DNA from: Acanthaster planci
Lineage: Eukaryota; Echinodermata; Asteroidea; Valvatida; Acanthasteridae
NCBI RefSeq assembly: GCF_001949145.1
Contig: NW_019091415.1
Location: 449,135-513,134 of the forward strand
Length of the DNA: 64,000 bases
Reading direction: 5' to 3'
Shown here: positions 54,601-56,309 of the stretch, piece after piece
Layout of the letters: each line of letters opens with the position of its first letter
Numbering within the stretch: the first letter of the stretch is position 1
The notes under the pieces: model-generated
Seen by the model: the letters and a program-made list of their open reading frames with translations, nothing else
Told to the model about the DNA's origin: nothing
Database searches by the model: none
Made by a program: the position numbers and the translations under genes

Positions 54601-55356
54601 ATGTAGAGATGTTAAGTGTCAGTTTTTAATCCTTTGATGACATTACAAATTTATGTGAACAATAACCATCCACACAGCTACAAGCTTGTAATGTCACATG
54701 GTTCTTTGCAGTTACTGTTGCTAAGCAAACGTCCGAGAATTTGGCAATTCTTCATGCCCACGTAATCGCAATGGGCGCTCCTGTCATACAGTTGGTTTAT
54801 CATCGAACTACTACATAACAGGGACAGGGCACAAATTCATCTTCTTGATCTTGCATTACATTGCCGTCCAGTTTCCAGGCTTCTTGCCTGGCAGTGAGCC
54901 ATTTGTCTGGCCTGTCGATGGCTGTTAACAGAACAAGCTGAGGACCCGATGAACACCTGCTGAAACCCTTAAAATTGCAATGTGTTTCCCAAAACAAAAA
55001 GGGGTTTTTGTGAATATTAAAAAAAATATGGACATTGTGAACATTCAGAAGTTAAATTTCAAAACTTCAAACTTTTTGTCAATCGATACTTCTCATAAAT
55101 GTAGGTGTACATGTACAGGTGCAGTGTCTTTTTTCTCTTTCACACAAGTTTATTGAGAGTAAAGCTTCATGTGTACGGCACAACACACAATATGTGCACA
55201 TACATGTATCTGTATATATTCATAATTACCTGATGATTCCAGTCCCTCAATATTCTTTCTGGATTCAGAACTACCTGTACCACACTCTGCCTGACTTTCT
55301 TGCAAAGAATGAGGCGAGGTGATGCCATTCAAACGAGGATGTTCTTTCTCAGTCAT
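434..55356 (-). CDS. DNAH2: DNAH2, axonemal dynein heavy chain 2, N-terminal 662 residues (11 exons, partial gene)
   Basis: Eleven exons on the minus strand join in one frame into 662 codons of the dynein tail. They keep the exact order seen in DNAH2 of other animals: an acidic N-terminus, a tail block with YVDPQLGL, then LTDTHYKMKGHTVLYIP, HWTRQIKEVL, NSGPLEEIAFW, EGWVLDQSSIFAQVDAFVQR, FARWEDG and AIRRTIDKKTVEVY. This is the DHC_N1 tail, which carries intermediate and light chains and joins the two heavy chains. The motor (AAA ring, stalk) lies beyond base 1. In the family, DNAH2 is the beta heavy chain of the two-headed inner arm I1/f in cilia and flagella, paired with DNAH10. Every intron has GT-AG ends and there is no stop or frameshift, so the gene looks functional. 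Joined coordinates: 55356-55230, 50794-50646, 35640-35292, 34129-33965, 26239-26001, 25260-25069, 22348-22211, 21774-21667, 12967-12762, 5555-5426, 616-434. Confidence 0.96.
617..2550 (-). other. Intron 10, unannotated part
   Basis: AT-rich sequence with short chance ORFs and no conserved protein motif. A TACATGTA/ATGTATAC-rich patch lies at 2365-2480. The phrases gtgtgtgtaaaatcaca-like at 1435-1450 and 45-60, both followed by ggaggattTGGGACTGTTAGGG-type text (60-90 and 1458-1480), show that a short repeat is shared by the two places. Confidence 0.5.
2551..3995 (-). repeat. Unclassified dispersed repeat R1, copy 1 (reverse orientation)
   Basis: This stretch is the reverse complement of 26286-27870 over nearly its whole length. 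Shared landmarks include gaattaattcccaatg at one end, gggaagtcatggctgata, the segment around 3130-3190 (tgacctttgacatcaaccca, catgagcccctcca) and tggtagccaacca near 3850. It has no intact ORF; the 156-codon frame at 3142-3612 is not kept in the other copy. No transposase or reverse-transcriptase motif was seen, so the class is unknown. Confidence 0.85.
4718..5133. mobile_element. piggyBac-like MITE
   Basis: The element begins CCCCTTGAC and ends GCGAAGGGG, flanked on both sides by TTAA (4714-4717 and 5134-5137). TTAA duplication with CCCTT-type ends is the piggyBac signature. The 416-bp interior encodes nothing recognisable, so it is non-autonomous. It sits in DNAH2 intron 10. Confidence 0.8.
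5426..5555 (-). CDS. DNAH2: DNAH2 coding exon 10
   Basis: Completes the split Arg and encodes residues 558-601: FRTGIKDLEVMMQNVISTAF, ETINTVEQGVELLDAF, QHLSSRE. The GIKDLEVMxQN block directly follows WHDDYNRF in DNAH2, so the exon 9 to 10 junction is secure. The acceptor is gtggcag and the donor gtgtgt. Confidence 0.97.
5556..7300 (-). other. Intron 9, unannotated part
   Basis: AT-rich intron sequence with no recognised element or coding similarity. Confidence 0.5.
7306..7786. repeat. GGGTGCACCC-ended repeat, copy 1
   Basis: A 481-bp unit begins gggtgcaccc and ends ggtgcaccc. Its interior matches 61361-61968: the pairs tctgagcaatttggatgcag / tctgaacaaattgaatgcag and ttctgtgcagcct both occur. 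This copy is uninterrupted and so serves as the reference for the family. No protein was recognised; it is probably a non-autonomous DNA element. Confidence 0.75.
8148..8531 (-). pseudogene. DIRS-like tyrosine recombinase C-terminus, inactivated
   Basis: Read on the minus strand, with one in-frame stop, it gives AHYIRAVSTCTF, stop, AFFDGVQTEDIYRAACWETL and STFTSCFLSSVL. This is the end of a DIRS-type tyrosine recombinase: the HxxR box (AHYIR) is kept. The catalytic tyrosine expected in FTSCYL is Phe, and a Trp codon has become TAG. The upstream half, around WLDGLFQ and SSPILN, is also broken. It is a dead copy. The gag-like region at 10.4-11.7 kb on the same strand probably belongs to the same element, whose reverse transcriptase is missing. 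Confidence 0.75.
8606..10400 (-). other. Stretch between DIRS recombinase and gag remnants
   Basis: The place where a DIRS reverse transcriptase would lie. I see no RT motif on either strand. A 154-codon open frame at 8606-9070 (+) resembles nothing known to me. The phrase tccaatgggaac and its complement recur at 9390-9460 and 9578-9605. A CTAACCACTTCACGCC-type end, like a piggyBac MITE fragment, occurs near 8860-8870. Confidence 0.4.
10417..11000 (-). pseudogene. DIRS-like gag remnant
   Basis: The minus-strand frames read QRRIRQLCAQATTSLFSALW, HHIVSNSIFKVLNNLC and LFALAESAQLLVFCARIPLL. This is the character of the helical gag-like ORF1 of DIRS elements, which I infer by resemblance. The adjoining frame with ITYSLLQTMNRRMKILPW is matched by the second copy at 40.1-40.65 kb (LTPYSLLQNMIRNLVILP), which shows it is repetitive coding sequence and not a host exon. 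Confidence 0.55.
11003..11715 (-). repeat. GC-rich tandem repeat (three units of about 230 bp) in the DIRS-like gag
   Basis: The landmark g(c)gcattcac(c/t) recurs near 11103, 11333 and 11563, each followed by similar text ending in cctgggtgcc or its variants. On the minus strand each unit encodes a degenerate block such as APRREPDNFDSWADSPSLSG and APRHEPDNCASWALSPLFSG. A related set lies at 42864-43960. Confidence 0.75.
11716..12761 (-). other. Intron 9, unannotated part near exon 9
   Basis: AT-rich, with a cluster of attattcaaata-type words at 11780-11870 that can pair with one another. Nothing coding. Confidence 0.5.
12762..12967 (-). CDS. DNAH2: DNAH2 coding exon 9
   Basis: Encodes residues 490-557: VCECQIHFARWEDGNKTPLP, CFAGQRGPEITRSLLEIE, VRKTILDVKATTWHDDYN. 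The phase-2 donor (AG, then gtttgtc) splits an Arg codon completed by exon 10. The acceptor is cctcag. The preceding 8.7-kb intron contains the CR1-like LINE and the assembly gap. Confidence 0.97.
13070..14200 (+). repeat. Degenerate repeat with TGATGATGTCA-type phrases
   Basis: The phrases catgacatcatcatcatc (13187), gataacgtcatcaag (13338), ctgatgatatgccattgtga (13488), gatgatgtcaattgtcatta (13741) and ctgatgatgtcacggtgac (14069) recur every 140-330 bp, with similar surroundings (aagtttaatccaagttagac, aggtttcaaccaaatcagac). The same phrase appears at 18706. It ends where the LINE begins and may be part of its 5' region, or a separate repeat. Confidence 0.45.
14212..14727 (+). pseudogene. 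LINE ORF1 N-terminal part
   Basis: A 171-codon frame starting at ATG 14212 and ending at TAA 14725. It is rich in Lys, Asn and Asp (MYGDHGEQTSDNALSF; LLKVKQAPNEQIKPLLVND) with no recognised fold. Its position just upstream of the esterase, in the same orientation, makes it the beginning of LINE ORF1. The text after the stop (FKIFKPNLNSF, then polar heptad-like sequence) looks like a broken continuation. Confidence 0.5.
15003..15711. other. Assembly gap (709 Ns)
   Basis: A run of N replaces sequence inside LINE ORF1. All frames spanning it are artefacts. Confidence 1.
15740..16150 (+). pseudogene. SGNH/esterase-like domain of LINE ORF1
   Basis: The frame reads KPSEIILHIGTKNVKDSTED, PQHIALSGVIHRYGE, then GFIDNASIGYCHLSRGGIHL, NRSGQATLAMNVL. 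GTKN stands where SGNH hydrolases have GTND, and GGIHLN stands for the DGIHLN block with the catalytic Asp changed. A stop follows HVITQVK and another follows YQWD. The GDS block would fall in the gap. Confidence 0.7.
16495..17060 (+). pseudogene. LINE APE-type endonuclease
   Basis: Motifs in order: IKVAHLNIHRVVSKIDDL, FNVICLNETL, VAVYISNHL, VGSVYRPPNSSS, NDIILLGDFNCN, LTQLIQQPTRVTSQSKTTID. These are the classical AP-endonuclease steps of CR1/L2/jockey LINEs. Two frame changes (near 16630 and 16858) and a stop after TTID break it. Confidence 0.9.
17780..18650 (+). pseudogene. LINE reverse transcriptase
   Basis: Shows NQSGFLPLHSTLPVLAKLV, FNGVAFIDLRKAFDTIDHNI (motif A, Asp kept), VPQGSILGPLLFSVYVN (motif B), then MFAGDITV where FADD is expected, and LKSNRLVLNFDKT. 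The FADD to FAGD change removes a metal-binding Asp. Stops occur at about 18367 and 18640. Confidence 0.9.
18700..19917 (+). other. Intron 8, unannotated part
   Basis: Mixed AT-rich sequence. ttaaccacttcatgccgggg at about 18893 resembles the end of a piggyBac-type element, but I find no partner end. No coding similarity seen. Confidence 0.45.
19918..21191. mobile_element. DNA transposon remnant with CCGYAATTTYCAGAATATAAGC ends
   Basis: The left end ccgcaatttccagaatataa and the right end (read inward on the minus strand) ccgtaattttcagaatataa form inverted termini about 24 bp long, 1.27 kb apart. Such ATAAGC-rich ends are seen in cut-and-paste elements of many animals. The interior has short open frames (20411-20593, 20629-20868) with no recognised transposase. 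The superfamily is left open. Confidence 0.65.
21265..21506. mobile_element. MITE with GGGCCAATTTCATAGAGC termini
   Basis: gggccaatttcatagagc at the left and gctctatgaaattggccc at the right are perfect inverted repeats. Subterminal GCTTAAGC words also pair. At 242 bp with no coding capacity, it is a typical MITE. I recall very similar termini in other marine invertebrate genomes. Confidence 0.85.
21667..21774 (-). CDS. DNAH2: DNAH2 coding exon 8
   Basis: A 36-codon exon, residues 454-489: VRQMHHKYSSEGWVLDQSSI and FAQVDAFVQRCKDLLE, one of the most conserved blocks of axonemal dynein tails. The acceptor is ttttag and the donor gtaagg. It is too short for ordinary ORF detection and was found by homology. 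Confidence 0.96.
22211..22348 (-). CDS. DNAH2: DNAH2 coding exon 7
   Basis: Encodes 46 residues, 408-453: VSNEIIHRCCKEISLEKLFD, GYVASSMKSLHQSIDCCKAW, KETYSY. The acceptor is acatgtag and the donor gtaagtc, phase 0 on both sides. It is separated from exon 8 by the shortest intron in the gene (436 bp). Confidence 0.96.
22800..23110 (+). pseudogene. LINE 3' terminal fragment
   Basis: The frame around 22860-22985 reads TVVLWNRLDGLICEAGNVHS, FKEKANNFFLSLDHDLS. This matches the common end of LINE reverse transcriptases (WN.LP......SFK..L...L). It is followed at 23096-23110 by an (AAT)n run, as expected of a LINE tail. Only the last part of the element is present. Confidence 0.6.
23215..23835 (+). 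pseudogene. SGNH hydrolase from a tyrosine-recombinase retroelement, frameshifted
   Basis: The first frame gives TPHTWLIGNSIVFSNRKYA (block I, Ser kept, Asp to Asn) and TVIHPGTNDLSSIPVKEIRG (GTND block intact). After a frame change near 23500 come WCGILPRLFYYGEERPG, AIRHSHTI and HNDIHLSPLGNKLFCDKIFA, where the final DxxH block has lost its Asp. The order and spacing match the hydrolase next to the recombinase at 52.4-54.1 kb. No recombinase is visible upstream, so this is an orphan piece. Confidence 0.75.
23836..25068 (+). other. Intron 6, unannotated part
   Basis: Poly-G tract at 23970-23976 and otherwise AT-rich unique-looking sequence. No recognised element. Confidence 0.45.
25069..25260 (-). 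CDS. DNAH2: DNAH2 coding exon 6
   Basis: Encodes residues 344-407: DGSEQAQSNLKFLSTLKEP, then NLIRMVWVNSKHYKSRERL and TGLFRK. It begins after atttag and ends at gtatgt, both phase 0. The RMVWVNSxHYxxRERLT stretch closely follows the DNAH2 pattern. Confidence 0.97.
25351..25714 (+). mobile_element. tRNA-derived SINE
   Basis: The head contains a pol III B-box-like word (gggctcaattccc near 25391) downstream of an A-box-like tggcaaggtag. The body includes tgggttttacccagaatatt and ggattttcctcccacctcta, text of a type that recurs in SINEs of aquatic animals. The tail ends gctttataaatgaataa followed by a (TTA)n run at 25691-25714. It lies in the short intron 5 of DNAH2, antisense to the gene. Confidence 0.75.
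26001..26239 (-). CDS. DNAH2: DNAH2 coding exon 5
   Basis: Encodes residues 264-343: AMVHWTRQIKEVLASQD, ENSGPLEEIAFWHNRC, DLSGISEQLRKEG and the helix ELSKSSYVASFRKLSKQIQ. These are hallmark motifs of the DHC_N1 domain. The acceptor is ctacctag and the donor gtaatgg. The intron on its 5' side (about 7.7 kb) carries several transposon remnants. Confidence 0.97.
26286..27870 (+). repeat. Unclassified dispersed repeat R1, copy 2 (forward)
   Basis: Opposite orientation to copy 1 and the longest copy. It starts ggcatattcttcctaaatga and ends gggaattaattcact. About 140 bp at 26360-26505 (aggacaaacaagcaaacaga region) is absent from the other two copies and looks like an insertion. It lies in DNAH2 intron 4, starting 47 bp upstream of exon 5 on the gene strand. 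Confidence 0.85.
27880..28640 (+). other. Intron 4, unannotated part
   Basis: No recognised coding or repeat feature apart from short chance frames. Confidence 0.4.
28665..29830 (+). pseudogene. Degenerate LINE-type remnant
   Basis: Around 29440-29700 the plus strand reads HVPSDARVKSKEKVLKYHNL, VRELCKLRRS and, after a frame change, VILVAVRSLGAVPRSLETHI, SEVGMTVK. The phrase VxVxxLGAVPxxLxxxI after a KYxxLxxE block is what I recall from the C-terminal end of LINE polyproteins in marine invertebrates. An (ATA/AAT)n tract at 29811-29832 follows, as a tail would. The 5' part (28665-29400) is open in stretches but unrecognised. Confidence 0.5.
29840..31370 (+). other. Intron 4, unannotated part
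   Basis: AT-rich. The words tcggatcggacatcggcc and atcggatcggcac at 30060-30118 form a short degenerate repeat. No gene evidence. Confidence 0.4.
31366..31741 (+). repeat. Unclassified dispersed repeat R1, copy 3 (truncated)
   Basis: Begins ggcatgttcttcataaaatg, like copy 2, and follows it through ggttggctaccagtgcaaat and aagttttacgtcaaagtgtt. It breaks off at gagaaaattttgg, exactly where the LINE at 31745 begins. The 26360-26505 segment of copy 2 is missing here, which supports that segment being an insertion. Confidence 0.85.
31745..33573 (-). mobile_element. LINE with APE endonuclease and reverse transcriptase, truncated at both ends
   Basis: On the minus strand, high to low coordinates: ATFMLPSPEEAKDEFYKAL, LLGDFNTRVGS (APE), HLLDFVIKRRAHLSDVCITR, AMRGADFLTDHMLRRSKMKL, WKEHFQSLLNI, CNEVVTTIARSANSKAAGAD, CGNYRGISFLSIPGKVFGKL (RT), AFDTVAREGLWHLLVRYGIP, VSHGVKQGCPLAPTLFTIYL. 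It stops before the FADD motif. Several frame shifts and stops are present. It is a different lineage from the CR1-like copy (GVKQGCPLAPTLF rather than GVPQGSILGPLLF); I leave the clade open. Confidence 0.88.
33574..33964 (-). other. Intron 4 edge next to exon 4
   Basis: Begins with a short tandem repeat, cataaaagtaggag twice at 33560-33588, at the LINE boundary. The rest is AT-rich with no recognised feature. Confidence 0.5.
33965..34129 (-). CDS. DNAH2: DNAH2 coding exon 4
   Basis: Encodes residues 209-263: IKNDFSAQLHRFMASLTD, then HYKMKGHTVLYIPSEGLN and KNKELVQRLE. The segment LTDTxYKxxGHTVLYIP is specific to DNAH2 among the heavy chains I know. The acceptor is caataag and the donor gtaagt (phase 1, split Thr codon). 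An ATG inside this exon (Met before ASLTD) is not a start. Confidence 0.97.
34829..34875. repeat. Hairpin: 21-bp arms, 5-base loop
   Basis: tttgacatgatttaaatatt at 34829-34848 pairs with the region ending atcatgtcaaa at 34875, with one mismatch in 21. It lies in DNAH2 intron 3, which shows no other element. Confidence 0.85.
35292..35640 (-). CDS. DNAH2: DNAH2 coding exon 3
   Basis: This is the largest exon seen, residues 93-208. It carries the conserved start of the dynein tail: TTEMWTSEHHDFIKDFF, LLVIYVDPQLGLTLD, ICYFIRKDG, KMVQFGSVKSGHVESLL and FENTSWPDS. The acceptor is tgtttcag. The donor gtatcc sits inside the apparent reading frame, which would otherwise run on to a stop; splicing there restores SIKNDF with exon 4. 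The phase-1 junction falls in a Ser codon. Confidence 0.97.
35650..36757 (-). other. Intron 2, part next to exon 3
   Basis: Contains TACATGTA clusters (35728-35745, 35936-35960) and a poly-C run at 36149-36154. No recognised element or coding sequence. Confidence 0.45.
37195..37412. repeat. Imperfect tandem duplication inside the hAT-like element
   Basis: Two units of about 110 bp share agcacaacccg-type text, gtgtcccataatgca, and tgcac-cattgatccgc. They are diverged (roughly 80 percent by eye). Confidence 0.65.
37505..37879 (+). CDS. Unrecognised ORF inside the hAT-like element
   Basis: A 124-codon frame starting at ATG 37505 (MSQKENLKRSFHKELCNSAT) and ending at TAA. The start is basic and polar, the middle has scattered Cys and Arg (MQPRRQCRRPN), and there is no DDE or BED motif. 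It may be a first-exon remnant of a transposase. I assign no function, and it could be chance. Confidence 0.25.
   Translation: MSQKENLKRSFHKELCNSATKCKKLDFFHAWVRGGVTVCSSEIGNVDSTVISRNLCQVKMQPRRQCRRPNISPAQHCWQQTKVKGKKNKRAAELVKPYCSCFHVRVGSLRGWQGSWIQCRLFSW
38498..38570 (+). mobile_element. Left-end fragment of the Tigger-like family
   Basis: gttgactctcatgaatacaa followed by gggccttggga matches the left end of the element at 41305, then diverges. The other end is absent. Confidence 0.6.
39020..39720 (-). pseudogene. DIRS-like reverse transcriptase remnant
   Basis: Minus-strand reading, with frame changes: AYFRL-type text YFRLQSIYGFYKFL, then GTFEIRPFDLSLSLRVFTRM, VEVVAAY, then YFDGWLG. This mirrors the DIRS RT order (DAYF.. 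/ F..LPFGLS.APRVFTR / YLDDWL). The second Asp of YxDD is Gly, and the frame breaks between PRVFTR-like and YFDGWL, so it is dead. The same strand carries gag-like sequence at 40.1-40.65 and 42.86-43.96 kb, which completes an ancient DIRS-like element. Confidence 0.7.
39902..39942. repeat. Short tandem repeat, 19-bp unit twice
   Basis: aggccagaaatgggcgag occurs twice in succession. Confidence 0.9.
40100..40650 (-). pseudogene. DIRS-like gag remnant, copy B, downstream part
   Basis: Aligns with 10600-10990. tggaggaggctgtatgggg matches tggagaaggctgtatgtga, and the minus-strand frames read LTPYSLLQNMIRNLVILP where copy A has ITYSLLQTMNRRMKILPW. It stops abruptly at 40650, where the CAGAGATGCC element begins, and resumes at 42864. 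Confidence 0.65.
40651..42863 (-). mobile_element. CAGAGATGCC element, copy 1 (reverse), interrupted
   Basis: The left end cagagatgccaatttttcaa and the right end, read inward, cagagactgtgccaactt give terminal inverted repeats. The interior matches the reverse complement of 47835-48847: ggtttcccaatcaacccta near 40675, cccattcaatcagcacaaaa near 40951, gtgcttctaggtgtcgtaag near 41042, and the 42560-42860 stretch. It splits the DIRS-like gag and is itself split by the Tigger-like element. Confidence 0.8.
41305..42509. mobile_element. pogo/Tigger-like DNA element, nested
   Basis: Starts CAGTTGACTCTCATTAATAC and ends with the complement of CAGTCGACTTTCTGTAATAC, flanked by TA on both sides (41303-41304, 42510-42511). 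The CAGTYGACTCTC-type ends, the subterminal 'attatccggacctcg' and TA duplication are pogo/Tigger traits. The interior (1.2 kb) has no DDE motif that I can see; a GC-richer part at 41620-41690 opens with ATG and ends in gtaagt, which could be an old first exon. Confidence 0.75.
42864..43960 (-). pseudogene. DIRS-like gag remnant, copy B, upstream part with repeats
   Basis: Minus strand reads PPSLPGSVPVNVPLKSRFGA, which aligns with PLFSGLTLVNVPLECRSTIA of the 11-kb copy. The DNA landmarks cacattcaccgggacag (42999) and cacattaaccgggacag (43499) repeat the unit start seen at 11103, 11333 and 11563. It is highly degenerate. Confidence 0.65.
44147..44378. mobile_element. MITE with TGGGGCAGCG termini and TA duplication
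   Basis: tggggcagcggggacattcg and the inward reading of the other end, tggggcagcgcggacatccg, differ at two of 20 bases. TA flanks both ends. At 232 bp, with no ORF of note, it is CpG-rich relative to its surroundings. Confidence 0.8.
44387..45010. other. Unexplained stretch open in several frames
   Basis: The minus strand is open for 177 codons (44387-44920) and the plus strand for 137 codons (44486-44899). Neither translation shows a motif I know. The minus product is Cys-rich and hydrophobic, and its start is not ATG. Overlap of two long frames suggests chance or an old transposon exon rather than a gene. Confidence 0.3.
45170..45800. mobile_element. MITE-like element with long degenerate inverted termini rich in GACAACTCAA
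   Basis: Left: gaccatttaccaactcactc, then gacaactcaacc words to 45290. Right, read inward: gaccatttgccaacttgatt, then acaactcaacctcagagaca. The arms stay alignable for about 80 bp. The interior has no recognised protein. Confidence 0.7.
46304..47030. repeat. AAGTCAAGTCAC-rich degenerate repeat
   Basis: Words such as caagtcaagtcacaagtca fill 46330-46480 and 46900-47020, separated by about 400 bp of ordinary sequence. The two blocks are similar to each other in direct orientation (catttttggcaagtcaagtc versus catttttgcaattccaagtc). It is probably the remains of an element with repetitive ends. Confidence 0.6.
47030..47830. other. Intron 2, unannotated part
   Basis: AT-rich. The phrases gaaaacggacggaatttgca, gaaacggaatccac and gaaacggaaaatcac (47185-47712) form a weak inverted or dispersed pair around a short frame at 47383-47655. 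Class unknown. Confidence 0.35.
47835..48847 (+). mobile_element. CAGAGATGCC element, copy 2 (forward, uninterrupted)
   Basis: Starts cagagatgccaacttgtata and ends gtggaatctct, the complement of AGAGATTCCAC. It is the most complete copy, 1.0 kb, and includes an intact zinc-finger-like ORF near the middle. The family occurs at least three more times in the window (40651-42863, 49340-50390, fragment 57905-58020). Confidence 0.8.
48214..48477 (+). CDS. Zinc-finger-like ORF of the CAGAGATGCC element
   Basis: Read from the ATG at 48214-48216 (upstream ATGs exist): MTGVEDCRGFDSWMFGEQID, then KLAFIAKSCREIYVFCNACN, CGMINIAHAGSYDTEKHISL and a Lys/Ser-rich end, stop TAA at 48475. The spacing C-x2-C-x8/9-H-x2-x-x-x-D-x3-H (FCNACN...IAHAGSYDTEKH) is that of the short BED-like finger found at the N-terminus of hAT-type transposases and related domesticated proteins. 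No catalytic domain follows; it is either a first exon or a solo DNA-binding protein from a non-autonomous element. Confidence 0.6.
   Translation, partial: KMTGVEDCRGFDSWMFGEQIDLLFTVATSEQKFRDEYKLAFIAKSCREIYVFCNACNCGMINIAHAGSYDTEKHISLAKKNKSAASD
49340..50390 (-). mobile_element. CAGAGATGCC element, copy 3 (reverse, ends eroded)
   Basis: ggtttcccgaccaaccctaa (49451), then tgccattcaatcagtacaaa (50237) and ccaacctaccgaccctaatt (50281) match, in order, the same landmarks of copy 1. The zinc-finger exon is missing; instead 49739-50167 is open on both strands without a known motif. Confidence 0.7.
50646..50794 (-). CDS. DNAH2: DNAH2 coding exon 2
   Basis: The acceptor reads tatgtggcag and the donor gtaaga. 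It encodes residues 43-92, an acidic low-complexity linker containing EENDEENEDRHLN and the proline run PTPTPVDP. Human DNAH2 has an acidic region of similar character in the same place. The phase-0 donor joins PVDP directly to VQFVKEHTVL of exon 3. The following intron, about 15 kb, is the longest in the window. Confidence 0.88.
50795..52035 (-). other. Intron 1, unannotated part
   Basis: Apart from the tandem duplication at 51389-51480, ordinary AT-rich sequence, turning GC-richer at 51670-51850. The GC-rich part may belong to the recombinase element at 52.4 kb. Confidence 0.4.
51389..51480. repeat. Tandem duplication, 46-bp unit twice
   Basis: taagtcagtctgacaagcat and the following 26 bases are repeated at once with a single C to T difference, so the duplication is recent. 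Confidence 0.95.
52036..52330 (-). repeat. Tandem repeat, about 108-bp unit, nearly three copies
   Basis: agttaacaatgac occurs at 52148 and 52256 (108 bp apart), with a diverged third copy at about 52036. gtggcactcatgccataaca and cggcactattgccatagcat mark equivalent places. It abuts the SGNH/recombinase element; terminal or split direct repeats are a trait of Ngaro-type elements, so it may be that element's end. Confidence 0.7.
52440..53040 (-). pseudogene. SGNH hydrolase of the Ngaro/Crypton-like element
   Basis: Begins VWVVGDSLILRAKDRAMA (block I GDS, catalytic Ser kept) and TSVEVHWFGGGGKTVP. The GxND block is lost (CTFGVE, stop). The end reads HKDGIHLSNEGFDIFIQDFA, with the DxxH catalytic pair intact. 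Frame changes lie between these parts. The poly-G tract at 52917-52926 (minus strand) sits in the GGGGK part and may be a slippage site. Confidence 0.8.
53060..54130 (-). pseudogene. Tyrosine recombinase of the Ngaro/Crypton-like element
   Basis: Pieces in order: LVDAYQRAIDTFQDFRSG, CHVLSFIAALSIKGF and ALHVAALSLLHNNHSWED (core-binding helices), EGHRRQNGAP, FLLAYSGLLQVGEFTIPMRG (start of the catalytic domain, with the usual R of LLRVGE now Gln), IPFSKTDQQGWAVTLRIEVG, CPLQAMIGYLGLQPAIRDPL, FIQVDGTPLTQYPFRAM and KALGYVGLHWCCNHSGF. The HxxR box that should follow (SGHSFR) is scrambled. At least four frame changes are needed. Confidence 0.8.
54200..55229 (-). other. Intron 1, part next to exon 1
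   Basis: AT-rich, no recognised element. Short frames at 54302-54514 (+) and 54800-54997 (-) show no known motif. Confidence 0.45.
55230..55356 (-). CDS. DNAH2: DNAH2 coding exon 1 (start codon)
   Basis: The ATG lies at 55356-55354, and an in-frame TGA at 55395-55393 leaves this as the only start in the exon. It encodes residues 1-42, a polar Ser/Glu-rich stretch beginning MTEKEHPRLNG, which is typical of the poorly conserved dynein N-terminus. The donor after 55230 reads gtaattatg. The intron is phase 1: the split Gly codon is completed by exon 2, giving SSG-LLNG. The exon is assigned by frame and splice fit rather than strong homology, so it is the least certain of the set. A possible acceptor just before the start (ctgaag at about 55362) would allow an upstream 5'UTR exon. 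Confidence 0.8.
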
Positions 55357-55689
55357 TATGCCTTCAGAATATGTAGCAAATGGGCAGCACAATCACTCAC
55401 AATTCATTTCTGGGAAAGAGTAGAAAGAAATATTTTTTTGGTGCAAATGTTTAGAATTTTACATTCCGTGGTTCAAAATTTACATATATTAAATCAGAGC
55501 TACAAATCACAGAAGGAAAATGAAACAATCTGCAATGAATTACAGTAAAAGGAAAACCCTGCCACTTCTAGTGGGGAAAAAAATATAATGAACCATGTAG
55601 GTTAGCAGTCCTGCACTATAATCACTGGAACATGCACAAACTTCATCCAATGCACAGTATGGACATACATGTATAGTATGTGATTACAC

Positions 55690-55990
55690 TAGTCTACTCT
55701 GGTAGACAGAAAAACAAGGGCCCACCTAAAGATCCCTGAGGGACTCCATGTTTAAGCTTAACATGGTCAGAACTGGTATCATTGATATTAATCAGTCTAG
55801 GACGATCACTCGAGTATGACCTCTTGCAGTGCATAGCTGCATGTACATGTAGGGCCTTTACAAAGTATTCATCACTGTGTCATAAATGACTGTGTCGAAT
55901 GCCGAGTGCAAATCTAATAACACTATGCAGTTTGAAATTACATACATGTACCAGTCTACCTGTTTGGCAGCAACTGCAACCATTTCTCAG
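55690..55990 (-). pseudogene. LINE reverse-transcriptase fragment
   Basis: The minus strand reads IVLLDLHSAFDTVIYDTVMN (RT motif A, AFDTV) and, in the other frame, TSSDHVKLKHGVPQGSLGGP, LFF (motif B). Only about 300 bp survive, with stops between the two motifs. It lies upstream of DNAH2 exon 1. Confidence 0.75.
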
Positions 55991-56269
55991 ATTCAGATGT
56001 GATGCGCAGTTGGAGCATGTATAGGCTTGTTAACTGTACGGCGTACGCAATGTTAGATTTCCCCTGTACAGCACTGCTGAGTTTCAACACAATATCAACC
56101 AAATGCTATGCACTTTCTAAAATAAATCGCACACTATTTGATGCTAAAATGTACAGGGTTCTCCATCTCCATGGTGCCATACTGGCTTGAAACAATTCGA
56201 TTTACGCATGCAGCTTGGCAAAGTGTCCTTTGAAATATGTGTATGCAGAAATCTAGCTGGTAAACATGG

Positions 56270-56304
56270 AGTTAACAGGCTTAACAGGTTAACAGGTTAA
56301 CAGG
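56270..56304. repeat. Short tandem repeat of TTAACAGG
   Basis: Four imperfect units (gttaacaggcttaacaggtt and on) in succession. Confidence 0.9.
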
Positions 56305-56309
56305 GAGGC

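Noticed and set aside
434-55356. Assignment of the dynein exons to DNAH10 or another heavy chain
   Set aside because: The blocks LTDTxYKxxGHTVLYIP, RLETxMxHWTRQIKE, FARWEDG and AIxRTxDKK follow DNAH2 in order and spacing; other classes differ in these places.
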